Part shown: in pieces, positions 1-8,036 of the stretch
Position numbering within the stretch: position 1 is the stretch's first letter
Layout of the letters: the number at the start of each line of letters is the position of its first letter
Assembly (NCBI RefSeq): GCF_013520865.1
Contig: NZ_JACDXJ010000001.1
Coordinates: 2,347,001-2,411,000 of the forward strand
Length of the DNA: 64,000 nucleotides
Direction: 5' to 3'
Source: Microvirga mediterraneensis
GTDB lineage: Bacteria > Pseudomonadota > Alphaproteobacteria > Rhizobiales > Beijerinckiaceae
The notes under the pieces: model-generated
Seen by the model: only the letters and a program-made list of their open reading frames with translations
Database searches by the model: none
What the model was told of the DNA's origin: nothing
Program-made: the position numbers and the translations under genes

Positions 1-202
1 GGCCCGTTTGCCGTTGGATCACGGCGCTCAACTGCCTGAACTTGTCGTCGGACCACTCCTCGATCACGACGGCCACGGCTTTTCGGAGAGGAAGGGTCGC
101 GACTTTCACCGGCATGAGCCCGGCATTGCGCATCGGTCTGCCGATGGCAAACAGATCGACGATCTCTTCAAGATCATGGGCGGCGTTCAAGATCCTCTCC
201 AT
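1..202 (-). CDS. hypothetical protein, 3' end outside window
   Basis: Open minus-strand reading frame that runs off the left edge. It begins at ATG 202 with MERILNAAHDLEEIVDLF and has a balanced composition, acidic and basic residues alternating, unlike the Arg/Pro-rich shadow frames opposite. The visible 67 residues have no motif I recognise. There is no in-frame ATG, GTG or TTG for about 70 bases upstream, so ATG 202 is the best start although the Shine-Dalgarno sequence is poor. It is the farthest downstream of several small minus-strand genes here. The function is unknown. Confidence 0.45.
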   Translation of the reverse strand, partial: MERILNAAHDLEEIVDLFAIGRPMRNAGLMPVKVATLPLRKAVAVVIEEWSDDKFRQLSAVIQRQTG

Positions 203-343
203 CCGGGCCGAGTCACGTGGTCGACGGCAGAGGAATGTCGCAGCCGGGGGCACGAGGGTTCAAATGTCCAAAGGAGTTAAGCAACAGCCATCATGGACAA
301 CCCGAATGGGTCGGCACGGGTGCCCCAGGTCCGGCGAACCTCG

Positions 344-481
344 TCATCGCCACAGAGACGGCAGAGGGACCGGAGGGTTGTTGTCGTTGCCCGGTTCGAT
401 TTCCCGGGCCCGGAGCGGGGCGAGCGGCACGAGAGCCCGTGAGAAGAGCCGCGCCGTGCAGTAGGACATGACCTGGTTCAT
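344..481 (-). CDS. small hypothetical protein, 45 aa
   Basis: A 46-codon frame starting MNQVMSYCTARL and ending PSLWR. The start is supported by a good Shine-Dalgarno sequence (TGGAGG, 5 bases before the ATG). The protein has a short hydrophobic centre (ALVPLAPL), then a polar tail containing GNDNN, a kind of motif often seen in short alphaproteobacterial proteins. There are no domains. Length and composition alone would not convince; the ribosome-binding site is the main support. The function is unknown. Confidence 0.4.
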   Translation of the reverse strand: MNQVMSYCTARLFSRALVPLAPLRAREIEPGNDNNPPVPLPSLWR

Positions 482-555
482 CGCAGCCTCCATCAAAGGC
501 AGCCGAACGCTAACTCATGGGTGGTCGGACGGATGTGCTGTGCCGCACTCAATAC

Positions 556-738
556 TTACCTAGCGGCATGTTGCGCGGGGCAAGCCGTGCGTTTCAAATG
601 CAAGCGGATTCTCGGTCTGCTTTGCGAACGGAGACCATTGTCATTGACGGCGAATGCGGAGCCCTCCGTCAGATGCGCCAGCGGCAAGAGACCTTCGGCG
701 AACACCCTGTCGGTGCAGGCGGAAATGTGGATTCTCAT
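556..738 (-). CDS. small hypothetical protein, 60 aa
   Basis: A 60-residue frame beginning MRIHISACTDRVFAEGLLPL. A very strong Shine-Dalgarno sequence (GGGGGAGG, 7 bases before the ATG) decides the start. It has an NDNG motif near residue 33 and a basic C-terminal half, like the preceding small protein. I see no signal peptide or known domain. It may be a short regulatory or stress protein, but that is a guess. Confidence 0.45.
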   Translation of the reverse strand: MRIHISACTDRVFAEGLLPLAHLTEGSAFAVNDNGLRSQSRPRIRLHLKRTACPAQHAAR

Positions 739-951
739 GTGTCAGCCTCCCCCATAAGGCTACGCAAGAATACCTTCCTGCCTCGATTCTGCGTGGGCCC
801 CGAGTAGGTAACGCCGAGCCCACAGGGGAGTAGACACGAGGGGGTACGGGTGCGCGGCAACGCGTTCGCTCCCCTGGTTTGCGCATGCTTTGGCCCGGGG
901 CCGCTCGAGCCATCGTACGGCCATCCGGGGTTGCCCCGGACGATACTCTCG
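739..951. other. intergenic region, nothing recognised
   Basis: About 210 bases between the small 60-residue gene and the secreted Cys protein. It presumably holds the promoter of the small minus-strand genes. I could not identify a promoter, operator or convincing hairpin here. Confidence 0.3.
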
Positions 952-1335
952 TCAGTAGACGTAACGCCGGACAGGGCGGTCGTAACCTTCGTCGTATGGC
1001 CTGAAGTCGCGATCATAGCCACGCGGCGGCATGCGATATCCGTCGCCAACCCAACGGTCGTTTCTGTCGTACCGGCGGGCGACATAGGCGCAGCGCTTGG
1101 GCGTGCCCGGAGCCGGATCGCCGAAGATGCTGTTCGAGCAAGAGATGCCGCCTCCTCTGACGAAGACCTCGGTCCTTCGTCCCGGAACGCCGTAGATGAC
1201 GCGCGTAGGGTAGGGGACGCGGCAATATCCGCCCTCCCGCGAGCAGGGCACCAGCCCTTGCGCCTGCGCGTCCGCAGGCGATCCGATAAATGCGCCGGTG
1301 GCAATCACCGCCGTGGCCAAGACCGCTCGAAGCAT
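952..1335 (-). CDS. small secreted protein with a CxN..FGDP Cys motif
   Basis: 127-residue exported protein. I chose ATG 1335 because a GAGGGAG Shine-Dalgarno sequence sits 9 bases upstream and the protein then opens with a signal peptide (MLRAVLATAVIATGAFIG, cleavage near ADAQAQ). The mature part has Cys residues near 36 and 43, then the pattern C-S-N-S-IFGDP-APG-x3-C around residues 74-90. This Cys-N-x2-FGDP-x-G-x3-C pattern occurs in various small secreted proteobacterial proteins and suggests disulfides. The C-terminus is Arg/Tyr/Asp-rich (YDR repeats). It probably acts in the periplasm or cell surface. The function is not established. Confidence 0.7.
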   Translation of the reverse strand: MLRAVLATAVIATGAFIGSPADAQAQGLVPCSREGGYCRVPYPTRVIYGVPGRRTEVFVRGGGISCSNSIFGDPAPGTPKRCAYVARRYDRNDRWVGDGYRMPPRGYDRDFRPYDEGYDRPVRRYVY

Positions 1336-1458
1336 ATGCCGTTCTCCCTCATGAGAACGTAAGGCTACGGCCCTCATTATGAAATTTGTAATAACGTTCT
1401 AGTTCGCCATTGCGGACCGGAGCCGGCGGCCCTTTTCGCGAATGACGAAGACGATGCG

Positions 1459-3336
1459 CTAAGCTCCCGCTTCCTCGATCTCACCGCTGAGATTCAGCCA
1501 TTCCTCTTCGAGGGTGCTCAAGGTGGCCGCCGCCTCGGCGCGCATCTTCGACAGTTCCGTGGCCTTGCCCGGGTCTTTCTGGAAGGCGGTGCCGTCGGCC
1601 AGGGCCGAATCGACCTTGCCGATGACCTCGGTGAGCTTGGCCATCCGGCCCTCGAGCGCCTCCAGCTTCTTGCGCAGGGGAGCCAGGGCGGCCCTCCGCT
1701 CTGCGGCGGCGCGGCGCTCGTCCGTCTTGGAGGCGATCGGCGCCTGGGGTTTGTCGCTGCGCTTCTGCGGATCGAGATCGCCGGACAGTACCAGCTGGCG
1801 GTAATCGTCCATGTCGCCGTCGAACGGCTTCACGCCGCCGTTGCCGACGATCCAGAGCCGGTCGGCGCAGGCCTCGATCAGGAAGCGGTCGTGGCTCACC
1901 AGGATCACGGCGCCCGTATAGTCGTTGATCGCCTCCATCAGGGCCGTGCGGCTGTCGATGTCGAGGTGGTTCGTCGGCTCGTCGAGGATGAGCAGGTGAG
2001 GGCCGTCGAAGGCGGCGAGCCCCATCAGCAGTCGCGCCTTCTCGCCGCCCGACAGTGCGGAGACCGGCGTGTCGGCCTTGGCGCCCGGGAAGCCGATCTG
2101 CGCCGTGCGGGCGCGGATCTTGGCGATGGGCGTGTCGGGCATGCGCTCGGCCACGTGGTCGTAGGCCGTCGCCTTCGGATTCAGCTCGTCGAGCTGGTGC
2201 TGGGCGAAATAGGCGACGTCCATGCGGGTCGGCGTGCGCATCTCGCCCTTCATGGGAGCCAGCCTGCCGCCGATGAGCTTGCAGAAGGTGGACTTGCCGT
2301 TGCCGTTCGAGCCGAGGAGCGCGATCCGGTCGTCCGGCGCGATCGTCAGGTTGAGGCGGTCGAGCACGATCCGCTCGCCATAGCCCACGGCACCACCCTC
2401 GACCGTGATCAGCGGCGGCGCGGCGGGGCGCTCGGGCCCCGGCAGGTTGAAGGGCAGCACATTGTCTTCCACGATGGTGGTGATGGCCTCCATCTTCTCC
2501 AGACGCTTCACGCGGGATTGCGCCTGGCGGGCCTTCGAAGCCTTGGCCTTGAAGCGGTCCACGAAGGCCTGGAGATGCTTGCGCTCGGCCTCCTGCTTCG
2601 CCGCCATCTTGGCCGTGAGCTCGCGCTTCTCCGCATATTGCTTGGCGAACGAGGTGTAGCCGCCGCGATAGATCGTGAGCTTGCCCCGGTCGAGATGGAG
2701 GATGTGGTTGACGCAGGCGTCGAGAAGCTCCCGGTCGTGGCTGATGACCAGCACCGTGTGCGGGTAGCGCCCGAGGTAATCGTAGAGCCAGAGCGTGCCT
2801 TCCAGGTCGAGATAGTTGGTCGGCTCGTCGAGGAGGAGCAGGTCGGGCTCGGTGAACAGCACAGCAGCCAGGGCCACGCGCATGCGCCAGCCGCCCGAGA
2901 AATCCGCGCAGGGCCGGTTCTGCGCCTCGGCGTCGAAGCCGAGGCCGTGCAGGATCGCGGCTGCTCTTGCAGGGGCGGAATGGGCCCCGATATCGGTGAG
3001 CCGCGTCTCGATCTCGGCCCGGCGGATGCCGTCGGCGTGCTCGGCCTCGGCGATCAGGGCGCTGCGCTCCCTGTCGGCCGCGAGCACCACGTCGATCAGG
3101 GATTCCGGGCCTCCCGGCGCTTCCTGGGCGACGGCGCCGATCTTCATGCCGCGGGGCAGGGTGACGCTGCCGCTCTCGGTGGCGAGCTCTCCCTGGATGA
3201 TCTTGAACAGGGTCGTCTTGCCCACGCCGTTGCGCCCGACGAGCCCCACCTTCGCGCCGTCAGGCAGGTTGAAGGAGGCACGGTCGAGGATCAGCCGGTC
3301 GCCGATGCGGTAGGTCAGGTCGTTGACGTGAAGCAT
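1459..3336 (-). CDS. ABC-F family ATP-binding protein
   Basis: 625-residue soluble protein with two ABC domains in one chain and no membrane segment, the ABC-F layout (Uup/YheS/EttA-like) that acts on ribosomes rather than in transport. First domain: Walker A GRNGVGKTT near residue 35, signature FSGGWRMR, Walker B LLLLDEPTNYLD. A charged linker rich in Lys, Ala and Arg follows. Second domain: GSNGNGKST, LSGGEKAR and LLILDEPTNHLD. The last 80 residues form a predicted coiled coil, as in Uup and YheS. Start ATG 3336 (MLHVNDLTYRIG) matches the family start; a longer frame upstream has no support. It is transcribed alone. The subtype is not certain. Confidence 0.93.
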   Translation of the reverse strand: MLHVNDLTYRIGDRLILDRASFNLPDGAKVGLVGRNGVGKTTLFKIIQGELATESGSVTLPRGMKIGAVAQEAPGGPESLIDVVLAADRERSALIAEAEHADGIRRAEIETRLTDIGAHSAPARAAAILHGLGFDAEAQNRPCADFSGGWRMRVALAAVLFTEPDLLLLDEPTNYLDLEGTLWLYDYLGRYPHTVLVISHDRELLDACVNHILHLDRGKLTIYRGGYTSFAKQYAEKRELTAKMAAKQEAERKHLQAFVDRFKAKASKARQAQSRVKRLEKMEAITTIVEDNVLPFNLPGPERPAAPPLITVEGGAVGYGERIVLDRLNLTIAPDDRIALLGSNGNGKSTFCKLIGGRLAPMKGEMRTPTRMDVAYFAQHQLDELNPKATAYDHVAERMPDTPIAKIRARTAQIGFPGAKADTPVSALSGGEKARLLMGLAAFDGPHLLILDEPTNHLDIDSRTALMEAINDYTGAVILVSHDRFLIEACADRLWIVGNGGVKPFDGDMDDYRQLVLSGDLDPQKRSDKPQAPIASKTDERRAAAERRAALAPLRKKLEALEGRMAKLTEVIGKVDSALADGTAFQKDPGKATELSKMRAEAAATLSTLEEEWLNLSGEIEEAGA

Positions 3337-3510
3337 GCGGTCTTTTGGCGTGGGATACCGGCGCTGGCAAGGTCTTAAGTCGGGAGCCACCTAGCCTGAA
3401 TTGCCCGTGACAACATTGGCGAAGGCTGAAAGAGGGTGAGGGCACAAGGCCGTACTGGCCATGGAAAATATGTGCTATAGCCAAGGATGGCATACAGGGG
3501 GAGTAGACCG

Positions 3511-4197
3511 ATGGCGCGGCTTGCCGGCATCAAGCTGTTCAAGGGGCTGGACATCGACCTCGCACCGATCGAGGCACGGGCCAACTGGCGCCGCTTCGAC
3601 CCGGAGGAGGTTCTGGTCGATTTCGACGAGCCGTCCACGGACGTCTATTTCCTGCTCTCGGGCGAGGTCCGGGTCCTCATGCGCACAGCCTCCGGCAAGG
3701 AGGTCATCCTCCACGAGATGCGGCCGGGCGACTTGTTCGGGGAACTCGCCGCCCTCGACGGCGTCCCCCGCTCCGCCAACGTCACGGCGCTGACTCGTGG
3801 GGAGGCCTGCGTGATGCCGGCGGCCGTCTTCAAGGAGCTTCTCTTCGCGCACCAGCCCGTGGCCGAGCGGCTTTTCTGCCTCATGGCGTCGCGCATCCGC
3901 GAGTTGAACGCCCGCTTCATGGAGCAGACCGTCCTCGATCTCCGGCACCGGCTCTATTCGGAGCTCCTGCGCCTGTCGTCGCCTCGGCAGGACCGGTCGG
4001 GGGAGCGTGTCATCACGCCGCCTCCCTTCCATCACATCGTGGCGGCGCGCATCGGCTGCCGCCGTGAGCAGATCACGCGGGAATTCACCATGCTGACTCA
4101 GGAAGGGCTGATCGAACGGACGCGCGGTGCCCTGATCCTGCGCCAGCCCGACGTGCTCAAAGCGCGCGTAGCCGAGGCGATGCAGACGGATCACTAG
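3511..4197 (+). CDS. Crp/Fnr family transcriptional regulator
   Basis: 228-residue regulator. The N-terminal cyclic-nucleotide-binding-like fold spans about residues 10-120 (PEEVLVDFDEPSTDVYFLLSGEV, later MRPGDLFGELAALDG). It is joined by a long dimer helix to a C-terminal winged helix with ARIGCRREQITREFTML as the recognition region. There is no FNR-type N-terminal Cys cluster, so it is not an iron-sulfur oxygen sensor; whether it binds cAMP cannot be told. Start ATG 3511 is chosen over the ATG at 3487 because GGGGGAG lies 7 bases before it. The last 41 bases overlap the end of the opposing tetR-type gene. Confidence 0.9.
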   Translation: MARLAGIKLFKGLDIDLAPIEARANWRRFDPEEVLVDFDEPSTDVYFLLSGEVRVLMRTASGKEVILHEMRPGDLFGELAALDGVPRSANVTALTRGEACVMPAAVFKELLFAHQPVAERLFCLMASRIRELNARFMEQTVLDLRHRLYSELLRLSSPRQDRSGERVITPPPFHHIVAARIGCRREQITREFTMLTQEGLIERTRGALILRQPDVLKARVAEAMQTDH

Positions 4198-4858
4198 GGG
4201 GATCCTTCGGCCCGTAGGCGGCGAAGAACACCCGGAGCGCGTTCTCCACGTTCCTCTCGATCTCGGTCTCGGTCGGCGGTCCGCCGACCGAGAAGAGCAG
4301 GCGGCGCAGCATGCCGGATACGCACAGATCGAGGAAATGCTGGGCGGCGACGCCGGAATCCTCCATGGAGAGGCGTCCCGCCGCGACCTGGCTGTCAAAA
4401 TAGCCGCTGAGGCGGGCAAGGCCCTGGCACGGACCGGCCTCATAGAAGGCCTGGCCCAGATGGGGGAACTTCTCCGCCGCGCCCATGACCATCCGAATCG
4501 AGGAGATGTGCTCGGGCTTTCCCATCCGCCGCAGGTAGCTGAGACCCAATGCCCTCATGACCCCACGAACGTCCGGATCATCGGGGTCGAGCTTGAACAG
4601 GACCTCGGCCAAGCCGCGCTTCTCTTCCGTGGTCAGAGCTGTGAAGAGACTCTCCTTGCTGTCGAAATAGACATAGAGCGTGCCCTTGGAGACGCCGGCG
4701 ACCTTGGCGATCTCGCCCATGCTCGCGCCATCGAAACCCTGTGCAAGGAAAACCTTGCGGGCCCCGTCCAGGATCTGGCGGCGTTTCGTGTTCTCTGGGC
4801 TCTCGTCGGCAGCCGGGGATATCTCCTGCTCCCGGATGCGGTCATGCGCGGCGCTCAT
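4157..4858 (-). CDS. TetR/AcrR family repressor of the adjacent efflux pump
   Basis: 233-residue TetR-type regulator. The helix-turn-helix lies near residues 25-70 (RRQILDGARKVFLAQGFDGAS then MGEIAKVAGVSKGTLYVYF), followed by a C-terminal ligand domain of the AcrR type. It is divergent from the HlyD/MFS pump genes, and a perfect palindrome sits in the shared 149-base intergenic region, so it very likely represses both itself and the pump until a toxic ligand binds. The inducer is not known. Its 3' end overlaps the Crp-type gene tail to tail. Confidence 0.92.
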   Translation of the reverse strand: MSAAHDRIREQEISPAADESPENTKRRQILDGARKVFLAQGFDGASMGEIAKVAGVSKGTLYVYFDSKESLFTALTTEEKRGLAEVLFKLDPDDPDVRGVMRALGLSYLRRMGKPEHISSIRMVMGAAEKFPHLGQAFYEAGPCQGLARLSGYFDSQVAAGRLSMEDSGVAAQHFLDLCVSGMLRRLLFSVGGPPTETEIERNVENALRVFFAAYGPKDPPSDPSASPRLRAL

Positions 4859-4890
4859 AGCTTCTATTAGTTCCTTTTACGGTTCGCCTA

Positions 4891-4911
4891 TTGACCGAAC
4901 GGTTCGGTCAA
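4891..4911. promoter_or_regulatory. TetR-type operator palindrome
   Basis: Perfect inverted repeat with 10-base arms TTGACCGAAC / GTTCGGTCAA around one central G. It lies 32 bases upstream of the TetR gene start and 96 bases upstream of the HlyD start, in the divergent promoter region. Size and symmetry fit a TetR dimer site. The assignment to this regulator is inferred from position. Confidence 0.75.
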
Positions 4912-5007
4912 CTCATATATGGCGGGCGATCGATAGAGATCAAGACTGCAACGATAAGCCCGAACCTTTTCGGCTCAAGGGCTTTTAGTTGGCTTGCAGA
5001 GGTTCAC

Positions 5008-6204
5008 ATGGCTTACCGGGACGAGTTTGAGCAGGGCGCCAAGGAGCGTTCGGAGACGGCGAGGGAAGGGCAGCCCGTCCAGGCTTCCCAGCCGGAGACG
5101 GCTGCCCCCGTCGCGGAGCCGCCCAAGGCCAAGAAGAAGGGTTTCGGCAAGAAGCCTGTCATCCTGGTCGTTCTGGCGGCTGCCCTGGGCTTCGGCGGCT
5201 ACGAGGGCTACCACTGGTGGACCGACGGACGCTTCATGGTTTCGACCGACGACGCCTATGTCCAGGCGGACATCACCATCCTGTCGGCCAAGATCTCGGG
5301 CTACGTCGCCTCCGTTGCAGTCACGAACAACCAGAACGTCAAGGCGGGCGACCTGATCGCCAAGATCGACGACGGCGATTACCGTCTCGCCCTGCAATCC
5401 GCCAAGGACAAGTTCGCCACCCAGCAGAGCGCCATAGCGCGCATCGGCCGCCAGATCGAGGCCGGCCGCGCCTCCGTGGCGCAGGCCGAAGCCCAGGTGG
5501 TCAGCGCCCAGGCCGAGGCCGAGCGGGCCGAGGGCGACTATGCCCGCCAGCAGCAGCTCGCCCGGTCGGACTTCACCAGCCGCGCCGCGCTTGAGAACGC
5601 CAAGGCCGCGCGCGACCGCGCCAATGCCGACGTGAAGAGCGCCCAGGCCGCGGTGGCGGCCGCCCAGGCGAACGTGGAGGTCCTCGCGGCCCAACGGACG
5701 GAGGGCGAGCGCCTTGCCGCCGAGTACCAGACTGCGGTCGACAAGGCCGAGCGCGACCTGTCCTTCACGGAGATCCGCTCGCCGGTCGATGGCGTCATCG
5801 GCAACAAGGCGGTCGAGGTCGGCACCTTCGTGCAGCCCGGCGCCCGTCTGGCGGCCCTCGTGCCCCTGACCAGCGTCCATGTGGATGCGAACTTCAAGGA
5901 GACGCAGCTCGCATCCCTGAAGCCGGGCCAGACCGTGCATGTGAAGGTGGACGCGTTCCCCGATTCCGACATCGTCGGCAAGGTCGAGAGCGTGTCGCCC
6001 GCATCCGGCTCGGTGTTCAGCCTGCTGCCGCCGGAGAACGCCACGGGCAACTTCACGAAGATCGTTCAGCGCGTCCCCGTCCGCGTCACCGTCAGCCCCG
6101 AGGTCGCCCAGCAGGGCCTGCTGCGCCCTGGCCTGTCGGTGGTGGTCGACGTCGACACGCGCACCTCGGCCGAGCCTTCGAAGACGGCCAGCATCAAAGA
6201 GTAA
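5008..6204 (+). CDS. emrA: HlyD family membrane-fusion protein of an EmrAB-type pump
   Basis: 398-residue periplasmic adaptor of a tripartite multidrug exporter. It has a short cytoplasmic N-terminus rich in Lys, one membrane helix (residues about 53-72, PVILVVLAAALGFGGYEG), then the biotinyl-lipoyl half motif (STDDAYVQADITILSAKISGYV), a long Ala/Gln/Glu-rich coiled-coil hairpin (about 130-240), the second lipoyl half (FTEIRSPVDGVIGNK) and the beta-barrel domain. I take ATG 5008 (MAYRDEFEQ, AGAGG upstream) rather than the ATG at 4891, which lies inside the operator palindrome. The MFS partner starts 6 bases after its stop. It is divergently controlled by the TetR gene. Confidence 0.92.
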   Translation: MAYRDEFEQGAKERSETAREGQPVQASQPETAAPVAEPPKAKKKGFGKKPVILVVLAAALGFGGYEGYHWWTDGRFMVSTDDAYVQADITILSAKISGYVASVAVTNNQNVKAGDLIAKIDDGDYRLALQSAKDKFATQQSAIARIGRQIEAGRASVAQAEAQVVSAQAEAERAEGDYARQQQLARSDFTSRAALENAKAARDRANADVKSAQAAVAAAQANVEVLAAQRTEGERLAAEYQTAVDKAERDLSFTEIRSPVDGVIGNKAVEVGTFVQPGARLAALVPLTSVHVDANFKETQLASLKPGQTVHVKVDAFPDSDIVGKVESVSPASGSVFSLLPPENATGNFTKIVQRVPVRVTVSPEVAQQGLLRPGLSVVVDVDTRTSAEPSKTASIKE

Positions 6205-6210
6205 AGCACC

Positions 6211-7806
6211 ATGGCCGCATCGGCCGCCATCTCGCCCAGGCCTCAAGGCATGCCCGCCGCGACGCCGGCGCCGCTCGACCGGCGCCGGACTTTCGCGTTC
6301 TTCTGCATGGTCTTCGGCATGTTCATGGCGATCCTGGACATCCAGATCGTCTCGGCGTCGCTCGCCGAAATCCAGGCGGGCCTCTCGGCCTCGTCGGAGG
6401 AGATCTCCTGGGTTCAGACGAGCTACCTGATCGCCGAAGTGATCATGATCCCGCTCTCGGGCACGCTCTCGCGCGTGCTCTCGACGCGGTGGATGTTCGT
6501 GATCGCCTCGGGCGGCTTCACGCTCATGAGCTTCATGTGCGCGACGGCGACGAACATCGAGCAGATGATCGTCTATCGGGCGCTCCAGGGCTTCATCGGC
6601 GGCGGCATGATCCCGACCGTTTTCGCCTCCGCCTTCACCATCTTCCCGCCGGAGAAGCGGCCCGTGATCTCGCCGATCATCGGCCTCGTGGCGACGCTCG
6701 CGCCGACCATCGGCCCGACGCTCGGCGGCTACCTGACGGACCTTTTCTCCTGGCACTGGCTGTTCCTCGTCAACATCGTGCCGGGCATCTTCGTCACCGT
6801 GTCCACCTATCTGCTGGTCGATTTCGACGAGCCCGACTTCAGCCTGTTCAAGTCCTTCGACTGGGCCGGCCTCGGCTTCATGGCGGCCTTCCTCGGCAGC
6901 CTGGAATACGTGCTGGAAGAAGGGCCCAACAACGAGTGGTTCCAGGACGAGGCGGTGCTGATCCTCGCCATCGTCTGCGTCGTCGGAGCTTTCGGCTTCT
7001 TCTACCGGGCGTTCACGGCCAAGCAGCCCATCGTGGACCTGCGCGCCTTCGCCGACCGCAACTTCCTGGCGGGCTCGTCCTTCAGCTTCGTCATGGGCAT
7101 CGGACTCTACGGCCTGACCTATCTGTACCCGGTCTATCTGGCGCGGGTGAGGGGCTACTCGTCTCTGCAGATCGGCGAGACCATGTTCGTGTCCGGCGCC
7201 TGCATGTTCCTCATGGCGCCCGTGGCGGGCTTTCTCTCCCGCAAGCTCGATCCCCGCATCATGATGGCCATGGGCTTTGCTGCCTTCGCCTTCGGCACGT
7301 GGCAGATCACGGGCCTGACCAAGGACTGGGATTTCTGGGAGCTGTTCGTGCCGCAGATCTTCCGCGGCGTCGGTCTCATGATCTGCATGGTGCCGATCAA
7401 CAACATTGCCCTCGGTACCTTGCATCCAAGCCGGATCAAGAACGCGTCGGGCCTCTACAACCTCACCCGCAATCTCGGCGGCGCGGTGGGACTGGCGGTG
7501 ATCAACACCCTGCTGAACAATCGGACCGACCTGCACCTCCAGCGCCTGCGCGAGAGCGTCTCGTGGGACAGCTCCCGGGCGATGGAAACTCTCAACGCGC
7601 TGACCATGCGGTTTCAGGGACTCGGCACAGACGCGAATGCCGCCGCCATCAAGACCATGTCGAACATGGTCAGGAAGGAGGCGCTGGTGATGGCGTTCGC
7701 CGACGTGTTCCTGCTCCTGACCGTGCTGTTCTTAGGCCTGATCTGCGCCTTGCCCTTCATCAAGAAGCCTCGTGCCGCTCCGTCGGGCGGCGGGGGAGGA
7801 CACTGA
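6211..7806 (+). CDS. emrB: DHA2-type MFS multidrug transporter (EmrB-like)
   Basis: 531-residue inner-membrane proton antiporter with about 14 predicted membrane helices, the DHA2 layout. Visible marks are LDIQIVSASLAEIQAGL in helix 1, the loop with SGTLSRVLSTRWMF, and helix 5 motif C (PTIGPTLGGYLTD). It exports hydrophobic drugs through the HlyD partner encoded immediately upstream and an outer-membrane channel not found here. It is co-transcribed with the HlyD gene under the TetR operator. Start ATG 6211 is the only good one; the ribosome site is weak, so it may be translationally coupled. Confidence 0.93.
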   Translation: MAASAAISPRPQGMPAATPAPLDRRRTFAFFCMVFGMFMAILDIQIVSASLAEIQAGLSASSEEISWVQTSYLIAEVIMIPLSGTLSRVLSTRWMFVIASGGFTLMSFMCATATNIEQMIVYRALQGFIGGGMIPTVFASAFTIFPPEKRPVISPIIGLVATLAPTIGPTLGGYLTDLFSWHWLFLVNIVPGIFVTVSTYLLVDFDEPDFSLFKSFDWAGLGFMAAFLGSLEYVLEEGPNNEWFQDEAVLILAIVCVVGAFGFFYRAFTAKQPIVDLRAFADRNFLAGSSFSFVMGIGLYGLTYLYPVYLARVRGYSSLQIGETMFVSGACMFLMAPVAGFLSRKLDPRIMMAMGFAAFAFGTWQITGLTKDWDFWELFVPQIFRGVGLMICMVPINNIALGTLHPSRIKNASGLYNLTRNLGGAVGLAVINTLLNNRTDLHLQRLRESVSWDSSRAMETLNALTMRFQGLGTDANAAAIKTMSNMVRKEALVMAFADVFLLLTVLFLGLICALPFIKKPRAAPSGGGGGH

Positions 7807-7969
7807 GCGGCGGCACTTGGATGAGCGTTTGGTGTCCTCGCTGTATGTCTTCACCGACTTCGTGCCGGTGATCTCGATGGCTTGAAATACAGAGCCTTTC
7901 CAATCGGAGCGGCCGGCACAAGGCCGGCCATGACAGGGTGGGTACCATTCCGAGGAGGGTGCTTAGCAG

Positions 7970-8018
7970 AGGGGAAGGGAAACCACCTTACGTCTCGCGT
8001 CTGGTTTTCCTTCCCTCA
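7970..8018. terminator. hairpin between convergent efflux operons
   Basis: Near-perfect inverted repeat: left arm 7970-7986 (GAGGGGAAGGGAAACCA), right arm 8003-8018 (TGGTTTTCCTTCCCTC), with a 16-base loop. It lies between two convergent operons, so a bidirectional terminator is likely. There is no long T tract. Confidence 0.5.
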
Positions 8019-8036
8019 AGCCTCCCACTGTCGGAC

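Noticed and set aside
4975..7536. Long open frame of 853 codons opposite the HlyD/MFS genes
   Set aside because: Arg/His/Glu-rich composition and no motif; it is the complement of real genes in high-GC DNA.
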